A stretch of 64,000 nt of DNA from Modestobacter sp. VKM Ac-2985 (GCF_026967925.1 NZ_JAPVBI010000002.1:735628-799627); one strand, 5' to 3'; positions 17,154-26,060 are shown, counted from the stretch's first letter. Notes: generated from the letters alone by a model not told the origin. Translations and numbers: made by a program.

Positions 17154-17159
17154 TACCGT
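17154..17159 (+). promoter_or_regulatory. -10 hexamer (TACCGT) of a leaderless promoter
   Basis: TACCGT ends 6 nt before the ATG at 17166. The 16989-17165 spacer otherwise contains only divergent promoter sequence. Confidence 0.55.
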
Positions 17160-17165
17160 GACGGC

Positions 17166-17279
17166 ATGGGTCTGTTCTCCGCCTGGGTGCTCATCACCCT
17201 CGTCGCGCTGGTCGCGCTGGGCTTCGCTGCCTCGGCGTGGCGGGTCGCCCGCGCCGAGCGTCCGGGGCGCGCCCGATGA
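17166..17279 (+). CDS. 37-residue single-pass membrane protein
   Basis: A short ORF (MGLFSAWVLITLVALVALGF ...) with one membrane helix and an Arg-rich cytoplasmic tail ending RVARAERPGRAR. It is supported by a leaderless -10 hexamer at exactly the right distance and by a four-base overlap (ATGA) with the nitrobindin-like gene, implying translational coupling. No family recognised; perhaps a small membrane partner of its neighbour. Confidence 0.6.
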   Translation: MGLFSAWVLITLVALVALGFAASAWRVARAERPGRAR

Positions 17280-17848
17280 GCGCCCCCGTCCCGCCCGGCC
17301 TGCCGAACGGGCCGGTCGCCGGCCCGACCGAGCTGCCCGTCCCGGACACCGTCGACGTCCGCGAGGGGCCCGAGGTGGCCCACGAGCTGCTGTCGGTGCT
17401 GCCGCTGCTCGGTGAGTGGCACGGCGAGGGGCAGGCCGCCGGCGCCGGCGGCGACCACCGCTTCGGGCAGTGGGTCCGGTTCGCCCACGACGGCCGCGGC
17501 TTCCTCAGCTACGAGTCGCGCACCTGGCGGCTGGCCGACGACGGCCAGGTGACCGGCCCGGACCAGCGGGAGTCCGGCTTCTGGCGGCCCCGCGGCGAGG
17601 AGGAGGTCGAGCTGCTGGTGAGCTCCCCGGCCGGCCTGGTCGAGATCTACGTCGGCACGGCCCGGACGACGACCAGCTGGGAGCTGGACAGCGACGTCCT
17701 GGCCCGCACGCCGGACCACCCGGACACCAGCCGGGCCAAGCGGCTCTACGGCATCGTCGACGGCGCCCTGCTCTACGCCGTCGACCGGGCGGCGGGCGAC
17801 GAACCGCTGCGCCCGACCATGTCCGCCCGCCTGGAGAGGATCCGTTGA
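17276..17848 (+). CDS. nitrobindin-like (THAP4/FABP-type) beta-barrel protein
   Basis: 190 residues. The family signature GEWHGEG (GxWxGxG) is at about residues 45-51, followed by repeating beta strands (QWVRFAHDGRGFLSYESRTW, EIYVGTARTTTSWELDS). Bacterial nitrobindins bind haem b in a ten-stranded barrel and react with NO/peroxynitrite chemistry; the mycobacterial homologue is Rv0813c, which has the same genomic setting. The N-terminus has an extra Pro-rich stretch of about 25 residues. Confidence 0.9.
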   Translation: MSAPVPPGLPNGPVAGPTELPVPDTVDVREGPEVAHELLSVLPLLGEWHGEGQAAGAGGDHRFGQWVRFAHDGRGFLSYESRTWRLADDGQVTGPDQRESGFWRPRGEEEVELLVSSPAGLVEIYVGTARTTTSWELDSDVLARTPDHPDTSRAKRLYGIVDGALLYAVDRAAGDEPLRPTMSARLERIR

Positions 17849-19551
17849 GCCCCGTGAGCCAGCCCGCCACCCCCCGTCAGGTCGCCGACCGCTACGTCGA
17901 CGCGGTCTGCGACCTGGACCCGATCGTCGCCACCCAGCTGGGCACCCGCCCCGGGGACGACCGGCTGCCCGACACCAGCCCCACCGGGCTGGCCGCCGAG
18001 GCCGAGCTGATCCGGACGACGCTCACCGAGCTGGACCGGGTGCTGGCCGCCGACCCGTCCCTGGACGACGACCCGGTCGAGCGCCGCTGTGCCCGGCTGC
18101 TGCGGGAGCGGCTCACCGCCGCGTTGGACCTGCACGAGGCGGGTGAGGACCTGCGGGCGGTGTCCAACCTCTTCTCCCCGGTGCACGCCATCCGGCAGGT
18201 CTTCTCGATGATGCCGACCCGGACGCCGGAGGACTGGGCCGTGCTGGCCCGCCGGCTCGCCCGGGTGCCGGCGGCCTACCGCGGGTACTGCGAGTCGCTG
18301 AGCGCCGGGGCCGCACGGGGTCTGTTCGCCGCGCCGCGGCAGGTGCACACCGTCGTCGGGCAGCTCGACGAGTGGCTGGCCGGCCCCTACTTCGCCGGGC
18401 TGGTCGCCCCCGGCCCCGACGAGGTGCGCGCCGAGCTGGACGCCGCTGCGGCCGCCGCCGACGCCGCGGTCGCCACCGTCCGGGACTTCCTCCGGGACAC
18501 CTACGCTCCCCAGGCCGCGGGCACCCCCGACGCGGTCGGCCGGGAGCGCTACGCCCGCTTCGCCCGCTCGTGGAACGGCTCGGACCTCGGCACGGGCAGA
18601 GGCCTGGAGGAGGCCTACGCCTGGGGCTGGGCCGAGCACCAGCGGATCCTGACCGAGCAGCGCACCGAGGCGGAGAAGGTGCTGCCCGGGGCCACGCCCA
18701 TGGAGGCGATGCGCTGGCTGACCGAGCACGGCGAGGCCGTCGAGGGCGTGGAGCCGGTCCGGCAGCGGCTGCAGGCGATGATGGACGACGCGATCGAGGC
18801 CCTCGACGGGGTGCACTTCGACATCGCCGGCCCGGTGCGCCAGGTGGAGGCGATGATCGCCCCGCCGGGCAGCGCCGCGGCGCCGTACTACACCCGGCCC
18901 ACCCAGGACTTCTCCCGGCCGGGCCGGACCTGGCTGCCGACGCTGGGCCGGGAGCGCTTCCCGCTGTGGGACCTCGTGTCGACCTGGTACCACGAGGGCG
19001 TCCCCGGACACCACCTGCAGCTGGCGCAGTGGGCGTACGTCTCCGGCGACCTGTCGTCCTACCAGACCTCGCTGGGGTCGGTCGGGGCCAACGTCGAGGG
19101 CTGGGCGCTCTACGCCGAGCGGTTGATGGACGAGCTGGGCTTCCTGACCGACCCGGGTGCGCGGCTGGGCTACCTGGACGCGCAGCAGATGCGCGCCGTC
19201 CGGGTGGTGGTCGACATCGGCATGCACCTGGAACTGCCGATCCCCGACGACACCGAGGGCGCCGTCGCCGCGCACCGCGGCGAGCCGTGGACGCCGGAGC
19301 TGGCGCGCGCCTTCTTCGGCGAGAACTGCGGGCGGGACGCCGACTTCCTGGACAGCGAGCTGGTGCGGTACCTCGGCATGCCCGGGCAGGCGATCAGCTA
19401 CAAGCTGGGGGAGCGGGCCTGGCTGGCCGGCCGGGAGGCCGCGCAGCAGGCGCGGGGCACCGACTTCGACCTGAAGGCCTGGCACATGGCCGCCCTCTCC
19501 CAGGGCAGCCTGGGCCTCGACGACCTGGCCGCCGAGCTCGCCCAGCTGTAG
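17845..19551 (+). CDS. DUF885 family zinc metallopeptidase-like protein
   Basis: 568 residues, all-helical DUF885 fold. The metal-binding motif YHEGVPGHHLQ (HExxxxHH-like) lies at about residue 385 and is followed by ALYAERLMDELG, which supplies the distal Glu region. Related to M32-like carboxypeptidases; no signal peptide, so cytoplasmic. The TTG at 17845 overlaps the previous stop (TTGA) and has GGAGAGG 5 nt before it; a GTG at 17854 is the alternative. Confidence 0.88.
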   Translation: MSPVSQPATPRQVADRYVDAVCDLDPIVATQLGTRPGDDRLPDTSPTGLAAEAELIRTTLTELDRVLAADPSLDDDPVERRCARLLRERLTAALDLHEAGEDLRAVSNLFSPVHAIRQVFSMMPTRTPEDWAVLARRLARVPAAYRGYCESLSAGAARGLFAAPRQVHTVVGQLDEWLAGPYFAGLVAPGPDEVRAELDAAAAAADAAVATVRDFLRDTYAPQAAGTPDAVGRERYARFARSWNGSDLGTGRGLEEAYAWGWAEHQRILTEQRTEAEKVLPGATPMEAMRWLTEHGEAVEGVEPVRQRLQAMMDDAIEALDGVHFDIAGPVRQVEAMIAPPGSAAAPYYTRPTQDFSRPGRTWLPTLGRERFPLWDLVSTWYHEGVPGHHLQLAQWAYVSGDLSSYQTSLGSVGANVEGWALYAERLMDELGFLTDPGARLGYLDAQQMRAVRVVVDIGMHLELPIPDDTEGAVAAHRGEPWTPELARAFFGENCGRDADFLDSELVRYLGMPGQAISYKLGERAWLAGREAAQQARGTDFDLKAWHMAALSQGSLGLDDLAAELAQL

Positions 19552-19578
19552 CGGCCCGGCCCGCTGACGGCCTTGCCC

Positions 19579-19642
19579 CAGGCATAGGAGGCTTTTCGCC
19601 CACTTTCGCGCCGAGAACCGGGTGAAAAGCCTCCTATGCCTG
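19579..19642. terminator. long inverted repeat between convergent genes
   Basis: Two 23-bp arms, one mismatch, around an 18-bp loop. The left arm contains GGCATAGGAGGCTTTTC and the right arm its complement GAAAAGCCTCCTATGCC. It lies 28 bp after the DUF885 stop and 15 bp before the end of the convergent gene, so it can terminate both; the TTTTC/GAAAA segment supplies the only T-run. Confidence 0.8.
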
Positions 19643-19656
19643 ACTCGGTCGGGGCA

Positions 19657-20394
19657 TCAGCGGTCGGGGGCGTCGGGTGGGGTGGGGTTGACCCGGTCGG
19701 CGTCCCAGGTCGTGCGCTGGTCGAACGCCGCCGGGGCGAGCTCCAGGCCGTCGACGGCGAAGAGCTCGGCGATGCAGGCGGCGCTGCCGCCGACGTAGGT
19801 GCTGACCAGGTCGATGTCGGTCACCACGCACCAGGCGCGGTCGGCCGGCCACCAGAGGTTGGCGCTCTGCTCGAACGGCTCGGCGGCCATGTTCTGTGCG
19901 GCCAGCTGGACCGGGCCGTTGATCAGCCAGTACTCGCGGTCGGGCAGGCTCAGCGTCGGGTGGTCGGCGATGACGGCGCCGCCCTGGGCAACGGCGAACC
20001 AGCAGACGTCGGGGGTCGTCGTCCAGCGGGACAGCACCGCGACGAGTCGTTCGGCCACCGGGGCGGGGAGGTGCCCGCGGGCCGGGGCGCCGTGCCACAG
20101 CGGGGACTGGTCGTCGTTCTCGAAGTACTCCATCGCCCCGGTGACCGAGCCCCACTGCATGAGCGGGTGCACGGTGGTGCCGTTGGCGGCAGCGACCGAG
20201 GCCCAGGGGACCTCGACGTCGTCGTCCCCCACGTAGCGCACGGCCGGGTGGAAGACCCGGGCCACCGCCTCGAACGAGGAGGGGACCAGCGCGGCCACGG
20301 TCGCCGGTGCGGCGGTCGAGGCGGACTCGGCGAGCCAGATGCCGGCCGAGGTGTCCAGGGCGACGGAACGGCCGGTGAACTGCAGGACCGACAC
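19657..20394 (-). CDS. conserved hypothetical protein
   Basis: 245 residues, alpha/beta, no signal peptide or membrane segment. Recognisable blocks such as RVFHPAVRYVG, WYFAVAQ-like CWFAVAQGGAVIADHP, REYWLINGPV and NLWWPADRAWCVVTDID suggest a well-folded cytoplasmic protein of a type seen in other actinobacteria, but I cannot name a function. The GTG at 20394 is preferred because the conserved-looking sequence begins there (MSVLQFTGRSVALDTS); an in-frame GTG at 20463 would add 23 Pro/Arg-rich residues. Confidence 0.7.
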   Translation of the reverse strand: MSVLQFTGRSVALDTSAGIWLAESASTAAPATVAALVPSSFEAVARVFHPAVRYVGDDDVEVPWASVAAANGTTVHPLMQWGSVTGAMEYFENDDQSPLWHGAPARGHLPAPVAERLVAVLSRWTTTPDVCWFAVAQGGAVIADHPTLSLPDREYWLINGPVQLAAQNMAAEPFEQSANLWWPADRAWCVVTDIDLVSTYVGGSAACIAELFAVDGLELAPAAFDQRTTWDADRVNPTPPDAPDR

Positions 20395-20563
20395 CTCCCC
20401 CGGACAACGGACAACCCCCGGGCTGCTCCGCGGCGCTGTACCCACCGTGGTGGGGAGCGGCACGCGGGCCGACTGGACAACGTCGGCAGCCCGAGGGTCG
20501 GGTGACTGTCCGGTTCTCGCCTGCCGCCATCGACGGACGGGCGGGAGTGCCGTCGCTCAGGTG

Positions 20564-20580
20564 CTGTGGGTCTTCCACAG
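20564..20580. terminator. small hairpin CTGTGG-N5-CCACAG
   Basis: 6-bp perfect arms with a 5-nt loop, downstream (minus strand) of the 11-codon ORF at 20612-20647. A weak terminator candidate. Confidence 0.4.
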
Positions 20581-20611
20581 GCTCTGAACGGGCGGCCCAT
20601 CTGGACGGCGG

Positions 20612-20647
20612 CTAGCGGGCAGCCACCTCACGTGTCCTGTAAGTCAT
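20612..20647 (-). CDS. putative 11-residue micro-ORF with consensus ribosome-binding site
   Basis: In the 20395-20721 gap the minus strand has AGGAGGTGG, then 8-11 nt, then TTG-ATG and eleven codons (MTYRTREVAAR) to TAG. A TACCGT hexamer lies about 35-40 nt upstream of the ORF. The Shine-Dalgarno is the best in the window, yet nothing longer follows. It could be a regulatory peptide, a decayed gene start or chance. Confidence 0.35.
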   Translation of the reverse strand: MTYRTREVAAR

Positions 20648-20721
20648 CAACTTCGGGACCACCTCCTCTCTCGTGTGCCACGACGGTACGACGCGGAGAA
20701 GAGCTCGGCAACGACCTTTTC

Positions 20722-22119
20722 TCAGGTGTCGGACGAGGGGCCGGCCGTGCGCCCGGGCGGCGGTGCACCCTCCCAGTCGGGGTCGTGGGTGGCCTTGTCG
20801 TCCACGGTGCGGATCTCCCGCCCGTCCTCGGTCTGGTAGACGTCGGGGATGCCGTCCTGGTCGCGGTCCTCGGTCTCGACCGCGGCGATCCGGCGGTACC
20901 GGCGGTCGCGCGACTTGAGCAGGATCGCGGCCAGCAGGGCCGCGGTCAGGGTGCCGACCAGGACGCCGACCTTCACGTGCTCGTCGCGCAGCGAGCCCTC
21001 CCCGTAGGCGAGCGCACCGATGAGCAGGGAGACGGTGAACCCGATCCCGGCGAGCATGGACAGGCCGATGACGTCGGGCCAGCCCAGCGACTCGTCCAGC
21101 TCGGCGCGGGTGAACCGGGAGACCAGCCAGGTGGCCCCGGTGATGCCGAGCGTCTTGCCGGCGACCAGCCCCACCACGATGCCGATGGCGACCGGGTCGG
21201 ACAGCGACTCGACCAGGCCGGAGAACCCGCCGATGGTCACGCCGGCGGTGAAGAAGGCGAACACCGGGACGGCGAACCCGGCGGAGATGGGGCGGATGCG
21301 GTGCTCGAAGTGCTCGGCCAGGCCAGGGCCCGCGTCCGGGCCACCGGCGGCCTGGCTGCGGACGACCGGCACGGTGAAGGCCAGCAGCACCCCGGCGACG
21401 GTGGCGTGCACACCGGACTCGTGCACCAGCACCCAGGCGATGACGGCGAGCGGGATGAGCAGCCACCAGGACCGGATCCGCTTCTGCACCAGGAACCCGA
21501 AGACGGCGAGCGGGATCAGCGACAGCAGCAGGGGCGTGACCGCCAGCTCGGAGGTGTAGAAGATCGCGATGACCGTGATCGCCAGCAGGTCGTCGACCAC
21601 GGCCAGGGTCAGCAGGAAGGTGCGCAGTGCGGTCGGCAGGTGGGTGCTGATCACCGCGAGGACGGCGAGCGCGAAGGCGATGTCGGTGGCCGTGGGGATG
21701 GCCCAGCCGCGCAGCGCGCCGTCACCGGTGTTCAGGTTCACCAGCACGAACAGCAGGGCGGGGACCACCATGCCGCCGACCGCGGCGGCGACCGGGAGGG
21801 CCGCCCGACGGGGGTCGCGCAGGTCGCCGGCGACGAACTCGCGCTTGAGCTCGAGCCCGACGACGAAGAAGAAGATCGCCAGCAGCCCGTCGGCCGCCCA
21901 GGTGCCGAGGGTGAGGTCCAGGTGCAGCGCCTCGGGGCCGACCCGGGTGTCGCGGAGCGACTCGTAGGACTCTGCCCAGGGGGAGTTCGCCCAGACCAGG
22001 GCGATCACCGTGCCCACCAGCAGCAGGGCCCCGCCGATGGTCTCCTTGCGGAGGATCGCGGCGATCCGCGTGGCCTCCGGGTAGGACCCCCGGCTGAACA
22101 GGCGGGTGGGTGTGGTCAC
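20722..22119 (-). CDS. nhaA: Na+/H+ antiporter NhaA
   Basis: 465 residues, about eleven or twelve membrane helices. Conserved NhaA features are visible: [13 protein letters not shown], the unwound-helix region [12 protein letters not shown] and the ion-binding aspartate pair in [10 protein letters not shown]. It exchanges external protons for internal Na+/Li+ and supports pH and salt homeostasis. The GTG at 22119 has a GGAG site 7 nt upstream. A hydrophilic C-terminal tail of about 55 residues carries a DRDQDGIPD segment, a calcium-loop-like motif not standard in NhaA. Confidence 0.95.
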   Translation of the reverse strand: MTTPTRLFSRGSYPEATRIAAILRKETIGGALLLVGTVIALVWANSPWAESYESLRDTRVGPEALHLDLTLGTWAADGLLAIFFFVVGLELKREFVAGDLRDPRRAALPVAAAVGGMVVPALLFVLVNLNTGDGALRGWAIPTATDIAFALAVLAVISTHLPTALRTFLLTLAVVDDLLAITVIAIFYTSELAVTPLLLSLIPLAVFGFLVQKRIRSWWLLIPLAVIAWVLVHESGVHATVAGVLLAFTVPVVRSQAAGGPDAGPGLAEHFEHRIRPISAGFAVPVFAFFTAGVTIGGFSGLVESLSDPVAIGIVVGLVAGKTLGITGATWLVSRFTRAELDESLGWPDVIGLSMLAGIGFTVSLLIGALAYGEGSLRDEHVKVGVLVGTLTAALLAAILLKSRDRRYRRIAAVETEDRDQDGIPDVYQTEDGREIRTVDDKATHDPDWEGAPPPGRTAGPSSDT

Positions 22120-22189
22120 GTGGCGGCTCCGTTGTGCAGGGTCGGGAAGAGAGTTGCCGACCAGACTTCCCGGCGCACCTCGATCGAGG

Positions 22190-23035
22190 CTACCGGGCCA
22201 GCAGCTCGCGCACCCGTCGGGACAACCCGGCGTCCCCGCGGGACACCCCGTCCAGCCGGGTGACCGTCGCGGCGCCGCGGATGCCGGACAGCAGCCAGAC
22301 GGCGTCGGCCGACCGCAGGTCCTCGACCGACCCCGGGGTGACGGTCGTCGGCCACCCGTCGGCCTCGGCCCGGTCGAACAGCCGGGCCTGGGTCGTCCCG
22401 GCCAGGATCCCGGTGTCCACCGGCGGGGTGTGCAGCCGGCCACCGGCGGCCCAGACGACGGTGGAGGTCGGGCCCTCCAGCAGCCGGCCCTCCACCGAGG
22501 TGAGGACGACGTCGTCGGCACCGACGGCGTGCGCGTGCCGCAGGGCCGCCATGTTCACCGCGTAGGAGAGCGTCTTCGCCCCGCCCAGCAGCCACGGGGC
22601 GGTGGCGCGCACGTCGGCGGGCACGCCGAGGGAGAGGCTGACCACGGCGATGCCCTGCTCCCGCTGCCGCAGGGTCTCGGCCGGCACCGGGGCGAGCAGC
22701 GCGAGCAGTGTCGGCGGGCCGTCGTCGCCGAGGCCGCGGGTCAGCAGCACCCGGCAGGCGCCCTCGACCTCGGCCGGCCAGTCGGCGACCCCGGCCGCCA
22801 CCACGGCGCGGACGGCGTCGTCCCCGGGGTGGGCGAGCGCCATGATCGACGCCGAGCGGCGCAACCGGGCCAGGTGGGCGTCCAGGTGCGGGGTCGTCCC
22901 GCCGGTGACCAGCACCGACTCGAAGACGCCGTCACCCCGGCCGAGCCCCAGGTCGAACCCGGTCACCACCGGCTCGTCCGGCGCCACCACCGTCGCCGCG
23001 CCGTTCCGCCAGACCACGACCCGAGCGCTCGTCAC
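22190..23035 (-). CDS. pabC: class IV aminotransferase / aminodeoxychorismate lyase
   Basis: 281 residues, fold-type IV PLP enzyme. Substrate loop [14 protein letters not shown] at the N-terminus, PLP-lysine in the [14 protein letters not shown] segment, and the phosphate-binding turn [12 protein letters not shown]. Most likely converts aminodeoxychorismate to 4-aminobenzoate for folate; a branched-chain or D-amino-acid aminotransferase is the alternative. The GTG at 23035 follows AGGGTGG. Divergent from fur and positioned as Rv0812 is in mycobacteria, beside ygfZ. Confidence 0.82.
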   Translation of the reverse strand: MTSARVVVWRNGAATVVAPDEPVVTGFDLGLGRGDGVFESVLVTGGTTPHLDAHLARLRRSASIMALAHPGDDAVRAVVAAGVADWPAEVEGACRVLLTRGLGDDGPPTLLALLAPVPAETLRQREQGIAVVSLSLGVPADVRATAPWLLGGAKTLSYAVNMAALRHAHAVGADDVVLTSVEGRLLEGPTSTVVWAAGGRLHTPPVDTGILAGTTQARLFDRAEADGWPTTVTPGSVEDLRSADAVWLLSGIRGAATVTRLDGVSRGDAGLSRRVRELLAR

Positions 23036-23062
23036 GACGTCCACCCTGCCGCATCGGCGAAC

Positions 23063-23068
23063 TAGGCT
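23063..23068 (+). promoter_or_regulatory. -10 hexamer (TAGGCT) of a leaderless promoter
   Basis: TAGGCT ends 7 nt before the GTG of the fur-family gene at 23076; it also lies in the short divergent spacer with pabC. Confidence 0.6.
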
Positions 23069-23075
23069 CCGCATC

Positions 23076-23525
23076 GTGTCCGGACCGGAGAGCGCGCCGC
23101 CGTTGGCCGCCGAGCTGCGGGCCCGCGGTCTGCGGCTGACCAGTCAGCGACAGCGGGTGCTGGCGGCCGTCGCGGCGCTGGAGCACGGCACCCCCGAGGA
23201 GATCGGCGCCCGGCTGCGGGCCGACGCCGGCCCGGACGGCGCGGCCCCGGACACCTCGACGGTCTACCGCACCCTGGAGCTGCTCGAGCGGCTCGGCCTC
23301 GTCTGGCACACCCACCTGGGCAAGGGCGCACCGATCTACCACGCCGCCCAGCACCCGCACCTGCACGTCGTCTGCCAGTCCTGCGGCGAGATCCACTCGG
23401 TCGACCCGGCGCTGCTCGACAGCGCTGCGGAACGTCTGGGCGCCCAGCTGGGTTTCACCCTCGACGTGGGTCACGTGGCGCTGTCCGGCACCTGTCGAGC
23501 CTGCGCGGAGAAGGAGAACGCATGA
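23076..23525 (+). CDS. Fur-family metalloregulator
   Basis: 149 residues. Winged-helix N-terminal half (TSQRQRVLAAVAALEHGTPEEI, TVYRTLELLERLGLV) and a metal-binding dimerisation half with HPHLHVVCQSCGEIH, then CRAC at the C-terminus, giving the two CxxC pairs of the structural zinc site. The class (Fur, Zur or another) cannot be settled by eye; the double CxxC fits both. It overlaps ygfZ by four bases, so the regulator is the first gene of that operon. Confidence 0.9.
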   Translation: MSGPESAPPLAAELRARGLRLTSQRQRVLAAVAALEHGTPEEIGARLRADAGPDGAAPDTSTVYRTLELLERLGLVWHTHLGKGAPIYHAAQHPHLHVVCQSCGEIHSVDPALLDSAAERLGAQLGFTLDVGHVALSGTCRACAEKENA

Positions 23526-24634
23526 GCTCCCCCCTGCTGCAGCGCCCCGGCGCGGTCGCCCTCGACCTCGAGGGGGGCGGCTCGGTCGCGGCCCACTACG
23601 GCGAGCCACTGCCCGAGCAGCGCCGGCTCGCCGAGGGCGCCGGGCTGGTCGACCGCAGCGACCGGGACGTCGTCGCCGTCCCGGGCCCGGACCGGCTGAG
23701 CTGGCTGCACGACCTCACCTCCCAGCACCTGCGCGAGCTGCCCGACGCGACCGGCACCGAGGCGCTGTTCCTCGACCCCAACGGCCGGGTCGAGCACCAT
23801 GCCGTGCTGACCGAGCTGGCCGGCACCACCTGGGCCGACGTCGAGCCGGGCACCGGTGCGGCGCTGACCGGATGGCTGCACAAGATGCAGTTCATGCTCC
23901 GGGTGGAGCCCGAGCTGCGCACCGCGGGCTGGGCCCTGCTGAGCCTGGTCGGGCCGCAGGGCGACGCGGTGCTCACCGCGGCCGGCTGGCCGGTGCCGGC
24001 GGTGGAGCACGCCGTGGTGCCGCTGGACGGTGGTGGCTGGGCGCGTCGGATGCCGGCGATCGGTGACGGGACGGCGGCGGTCGTCGACCTGCTCGTGCCC
24101 CGATCCGAGGTGGCTGCGCGGGCCGACGCCCTCCTGGCCGCCGGCGCGGTGCTGGCCGGCCTGGACGCCTACGAGGCGCTGCGGGTCGAGGCCCGCCGCC
24201 CGCGCGCCGGGATCGACTCCGACCACCGCACCATCCCCAACGAGCTGGTCTGGCTGGACAGCGCCGTCCACCTGGACAAGGGCTGCTACCGCGGCCAGGA
24301 GACGGTCGCCCGGGTGCACAACCTCGGCCGCCCGCCGCGCCGCCAGGTGCTGCTGCACCTGGACGGGATGAGCGAGGTGCTCCCCGCGCCGGGCACCCCG
24401 GTCACCGCCGGCACCCGCGAGGTCGGCCGGGTCGGCAGCGTGGCGCGCCACCACGAGCTGGGCGTGATCGGGCTGGCGCTGGTCAAGCAGTCGGTGGCCC
24501 CCGATGCCGACCTGCGGGTCGGGGAGGCCGTCGCCGTCATCGACCCCGACGACGCCCCGGCGGCACTCGACGACACCCGGGCGGCGGCCCGCGACCGCGT
24601 GCGCGCCGTCCGGTCTGCGACGATCGGCCGGTGA
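23522..24634 (+). CDS. ygfZ: folate-binding protein YgfZ (Fe-S cluster assembly)
   Basis: 370 residues related to GcvT. The YgfZ signature KGCYRGQE, with its essential Cys, is at about residues 256-263. YgfZ/IBA57 proteins use tetrahydrofolate and help mature certain Fe-S enzymes. N-terminal part has AHYGEPLPEQRRLAEGAGLVDRS, C-terminal part a small barrel (VGRVGSVARHHELGVIGLALV). Start overlaps the Fur-family gene; the stop overlaps the next start (GTGA). Confidence 0.93.
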   Translation: MSSPLLQRPGAVALDLEGGGSVAAHYGEPLPEQRRLAEGAGLVDRSDRDVVAVPGPDRLSWLHDLTSQHLRELPDATGTEALFLDPNGRVEHHAVLTELAGTTWADVEPGTGAALTGWLHKMQFMLRVEPELRTAGWALLSLVGPQGDAVLTAAGWPVPAVEHAVVPLDGGGWARRMPAIGDGTAAVVDLLVPRSEVAARADALLAAGAVLAGLDAYEALRVEARRPRAGIDSDHRTIPNELVWLDSAVHLDKGCYRGQETVARVHNLGRPPRRQVLLHLDGMSEVLPAPGTPVTAGTREVGRVGSVARHHELGVIGLALVKQSVAPDADLRVGEAVAVIDPDDAPAALDDTRAAARDRVRAVRSATIGR

Positions 24635-25497
24635 GCACTCCGGTCGGCGTCCAGGGCACCCTGCTGACCCTGGCACCGACCGGGGCGGAGTCCGCCAAGG
24701 CCGACGTCCCCGCGCTGCCGGTGACCGTCGAGGAGGTGGTCTCCACCGCCCGCGACTGCCGGACCCTGGGCGCGGCGGTGCTGCACCTGCACGTCCGCGG
24801 CACCGACACCCGCCCGACGCTCGACCTGCCCCGGGTCCGGGAGGTCGTCGCCGCGGTCCGGGAGGCCACCGACCTCGTCGTCCAGCTGTCGACCGGCGGC
24901 GCGGTCACCGACCCGGCCGATGCCCGGCTGGCGGTGCTGGACGCCGAGCCGGACGCCGCCTCGCTCTCGCTGGGCACGGTGAACTTCGGCCGGGACGTCT
25001 TCTACAACCCCTGGGACCTGATCGTCGAGCTGCACACCCAGATGCAGCAGCGCGGGATCGTGCCCGAGTACGAGGTCTTCGACCTCGGCCAGCTGGCCAC
25101 CCTCTCCCGGCTGCTCGACCGGCACGGGCCGCCCGCCGGTGGGCACGTGCACGTCGACCTGGTGATGGGGGTGCCCGGCGGGATGCCCGGCACGACCGCG
25201 GCGCTGGCCGCCTGCCTGCCGTTCCTCCCGCCCGGCGCCACCTTCGCCGCGACCGGCGTGGGGCGCACCTCGCTGCCGGTGATGCTGGCCGCGCTGTCGG
25301 CCGGCGGTCACCTGCGGGTCGGCATGGAGGACACGCTGACCTACGCCCCCGGCGAGCCGGTGCGCGACAACGTCCAGCTGGTCGCCCGGGCGGCCGGCCT
25401 CGCCCGGATCGCCCAACGCCCGCCCCTCACCCCGAGCGAGGCCCGGCAGCTGCTGGGCATCACCCGCGTCCCCACCCCTGCGGAGGTCTCCCGATGA
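24631..25497 (+). CDS. BKACE (DUF849) beta-keto acid cleavage enzyme
   Basis: 288 residues, TIM-barrel. Metal and substrate motifs: AAVLHLHVRG (zinc histidines), LSTGGAV, SLSLGTVNFG, and VGMEDTLTY near the end. BKACE enzymes condense a beta-keto acid with acetyl-CoA, as in lysine fermentation (3-keto-5-aminohexanoate cleavage); substrate here unknown. Reading frame is coupled at both ends (GTGA with ygfZ, ATGA with rsiG). Confidence 0.9.
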   Translation: MSTPVGVQGTLLTLAPTGAESAKADVPALPVTVEEVVSTARDCRTLGAAVLHLHVRGTDTRPTLDLPRVREVVAAVREATDLVVQLSTGGAVTDPADARLAVLDAEPDAASLSLGTVNFGRDVFYNPWDLIVELHTQMQQRGIVPEYEVFDLGQLATLSRLLDRHGPPAGGHVHVDLVMGVPGGMPGTTAALAACLPFLPPGATFAATGVGRTSLPVMLAALSAGGHLRVGMEDTLTYAPGEPVRDNVQLVARAAGLARIAQRPPLTPSEARQLLGITRVPTPAEVSR

Positions 25498-26060
25498 CTG
25501 CCCCCACCTCTCCTGCCGGCGGTGCCGGCGTCGACGAGCTGCTCGACCCGTCCTTCCTGGACGGCGTCCAGGAGCTGCCGATGACCGAGGTCCGTGCGCT
25601 GCGGCACCGGGCCGAGCAGGAGGAGGTCAACCTCTCCTACACCCGGCGGCTGCTGCAGGGCCGGCTGGACATCGTCCGCCGCGAGCTCCAGCGGCGGGCC
25701 GAGCACGACGGCCGGTCGCTGGTCGACCTGCTGCCGGAGATCCTCTCGGAGAAGGGCCGTGGCCCCGCGCACGGGCTCGGTCGGCACCAGACCGTCCAGC
25801 CGACGTCGCCGGAGCAGTTCGAGACCTGGGTCAACGGGCTGGCGCCGGGGGTCGACCTGTCCGACGTGCCGTCCCTGCCCGACGACCAGCTGGAGCGGGC
25901 CGCCCGGGCGCTGGGCGAGGGGGAGCGGACGCTGTCCGAGCGGCGCCGCGGGGTGCAGCAGGTGATGGACACCGTCGCTGGTGAACTGGCCCGCCGCTAC
26001 CGCGAGGGCCTGGCCGACGTCGCGCAGCTGCTGGCCGACGAGTCCCGGCACCGCGCTTGA
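25494..26060 (+). CDS. rsiG: RsiG-type c-di-GMP-binding anti-sigma factor
   Basis: 188 residues, predicted antiparallel coiled coil. Both helices carry the RsiG c-di-GMP signature E(x3)S(x2)R(x3)Q(x3)D without a mismatch: E44-S48-R51-Q55-D59 and E144-S148-R151-Q155-D159. In Streptomyces, RsiG loaded with c-di-GMP sequesters sigma-WhiG; in motile actinobacteria the partner would be a FliA/WhiG-type sigma factor, which is not in this window. Gene overlaps its upstream neighbour (ATGA) and its downstream neighbour (TGATG). Confidence 0.93.
   Translation: MTAPTSPAGGAGVDELLDPSFLDGVQELPMTEVRALRHRAEQEEVNLSYTRRLLQGRLDIVRRELQRRAEHDGRSLVDLLPEILSEKGRGPAHGLGRHQTVQPTSPEQFETWVNGLAPGVDLSDVPSLPDDQLERAARALGEGERTLSERRRGVQQVMDTVAGELARRYREGLADVAQLLADESRHRA

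Noticed and set aside
20464-21466. Long minus-strand frame overlapping nhaA and ending in MTYRTREVAAR
   Set aside because: Its upstream part is an out-of-frame shadow of nhaA; only the terminal micro-ORF has its own translation signal.
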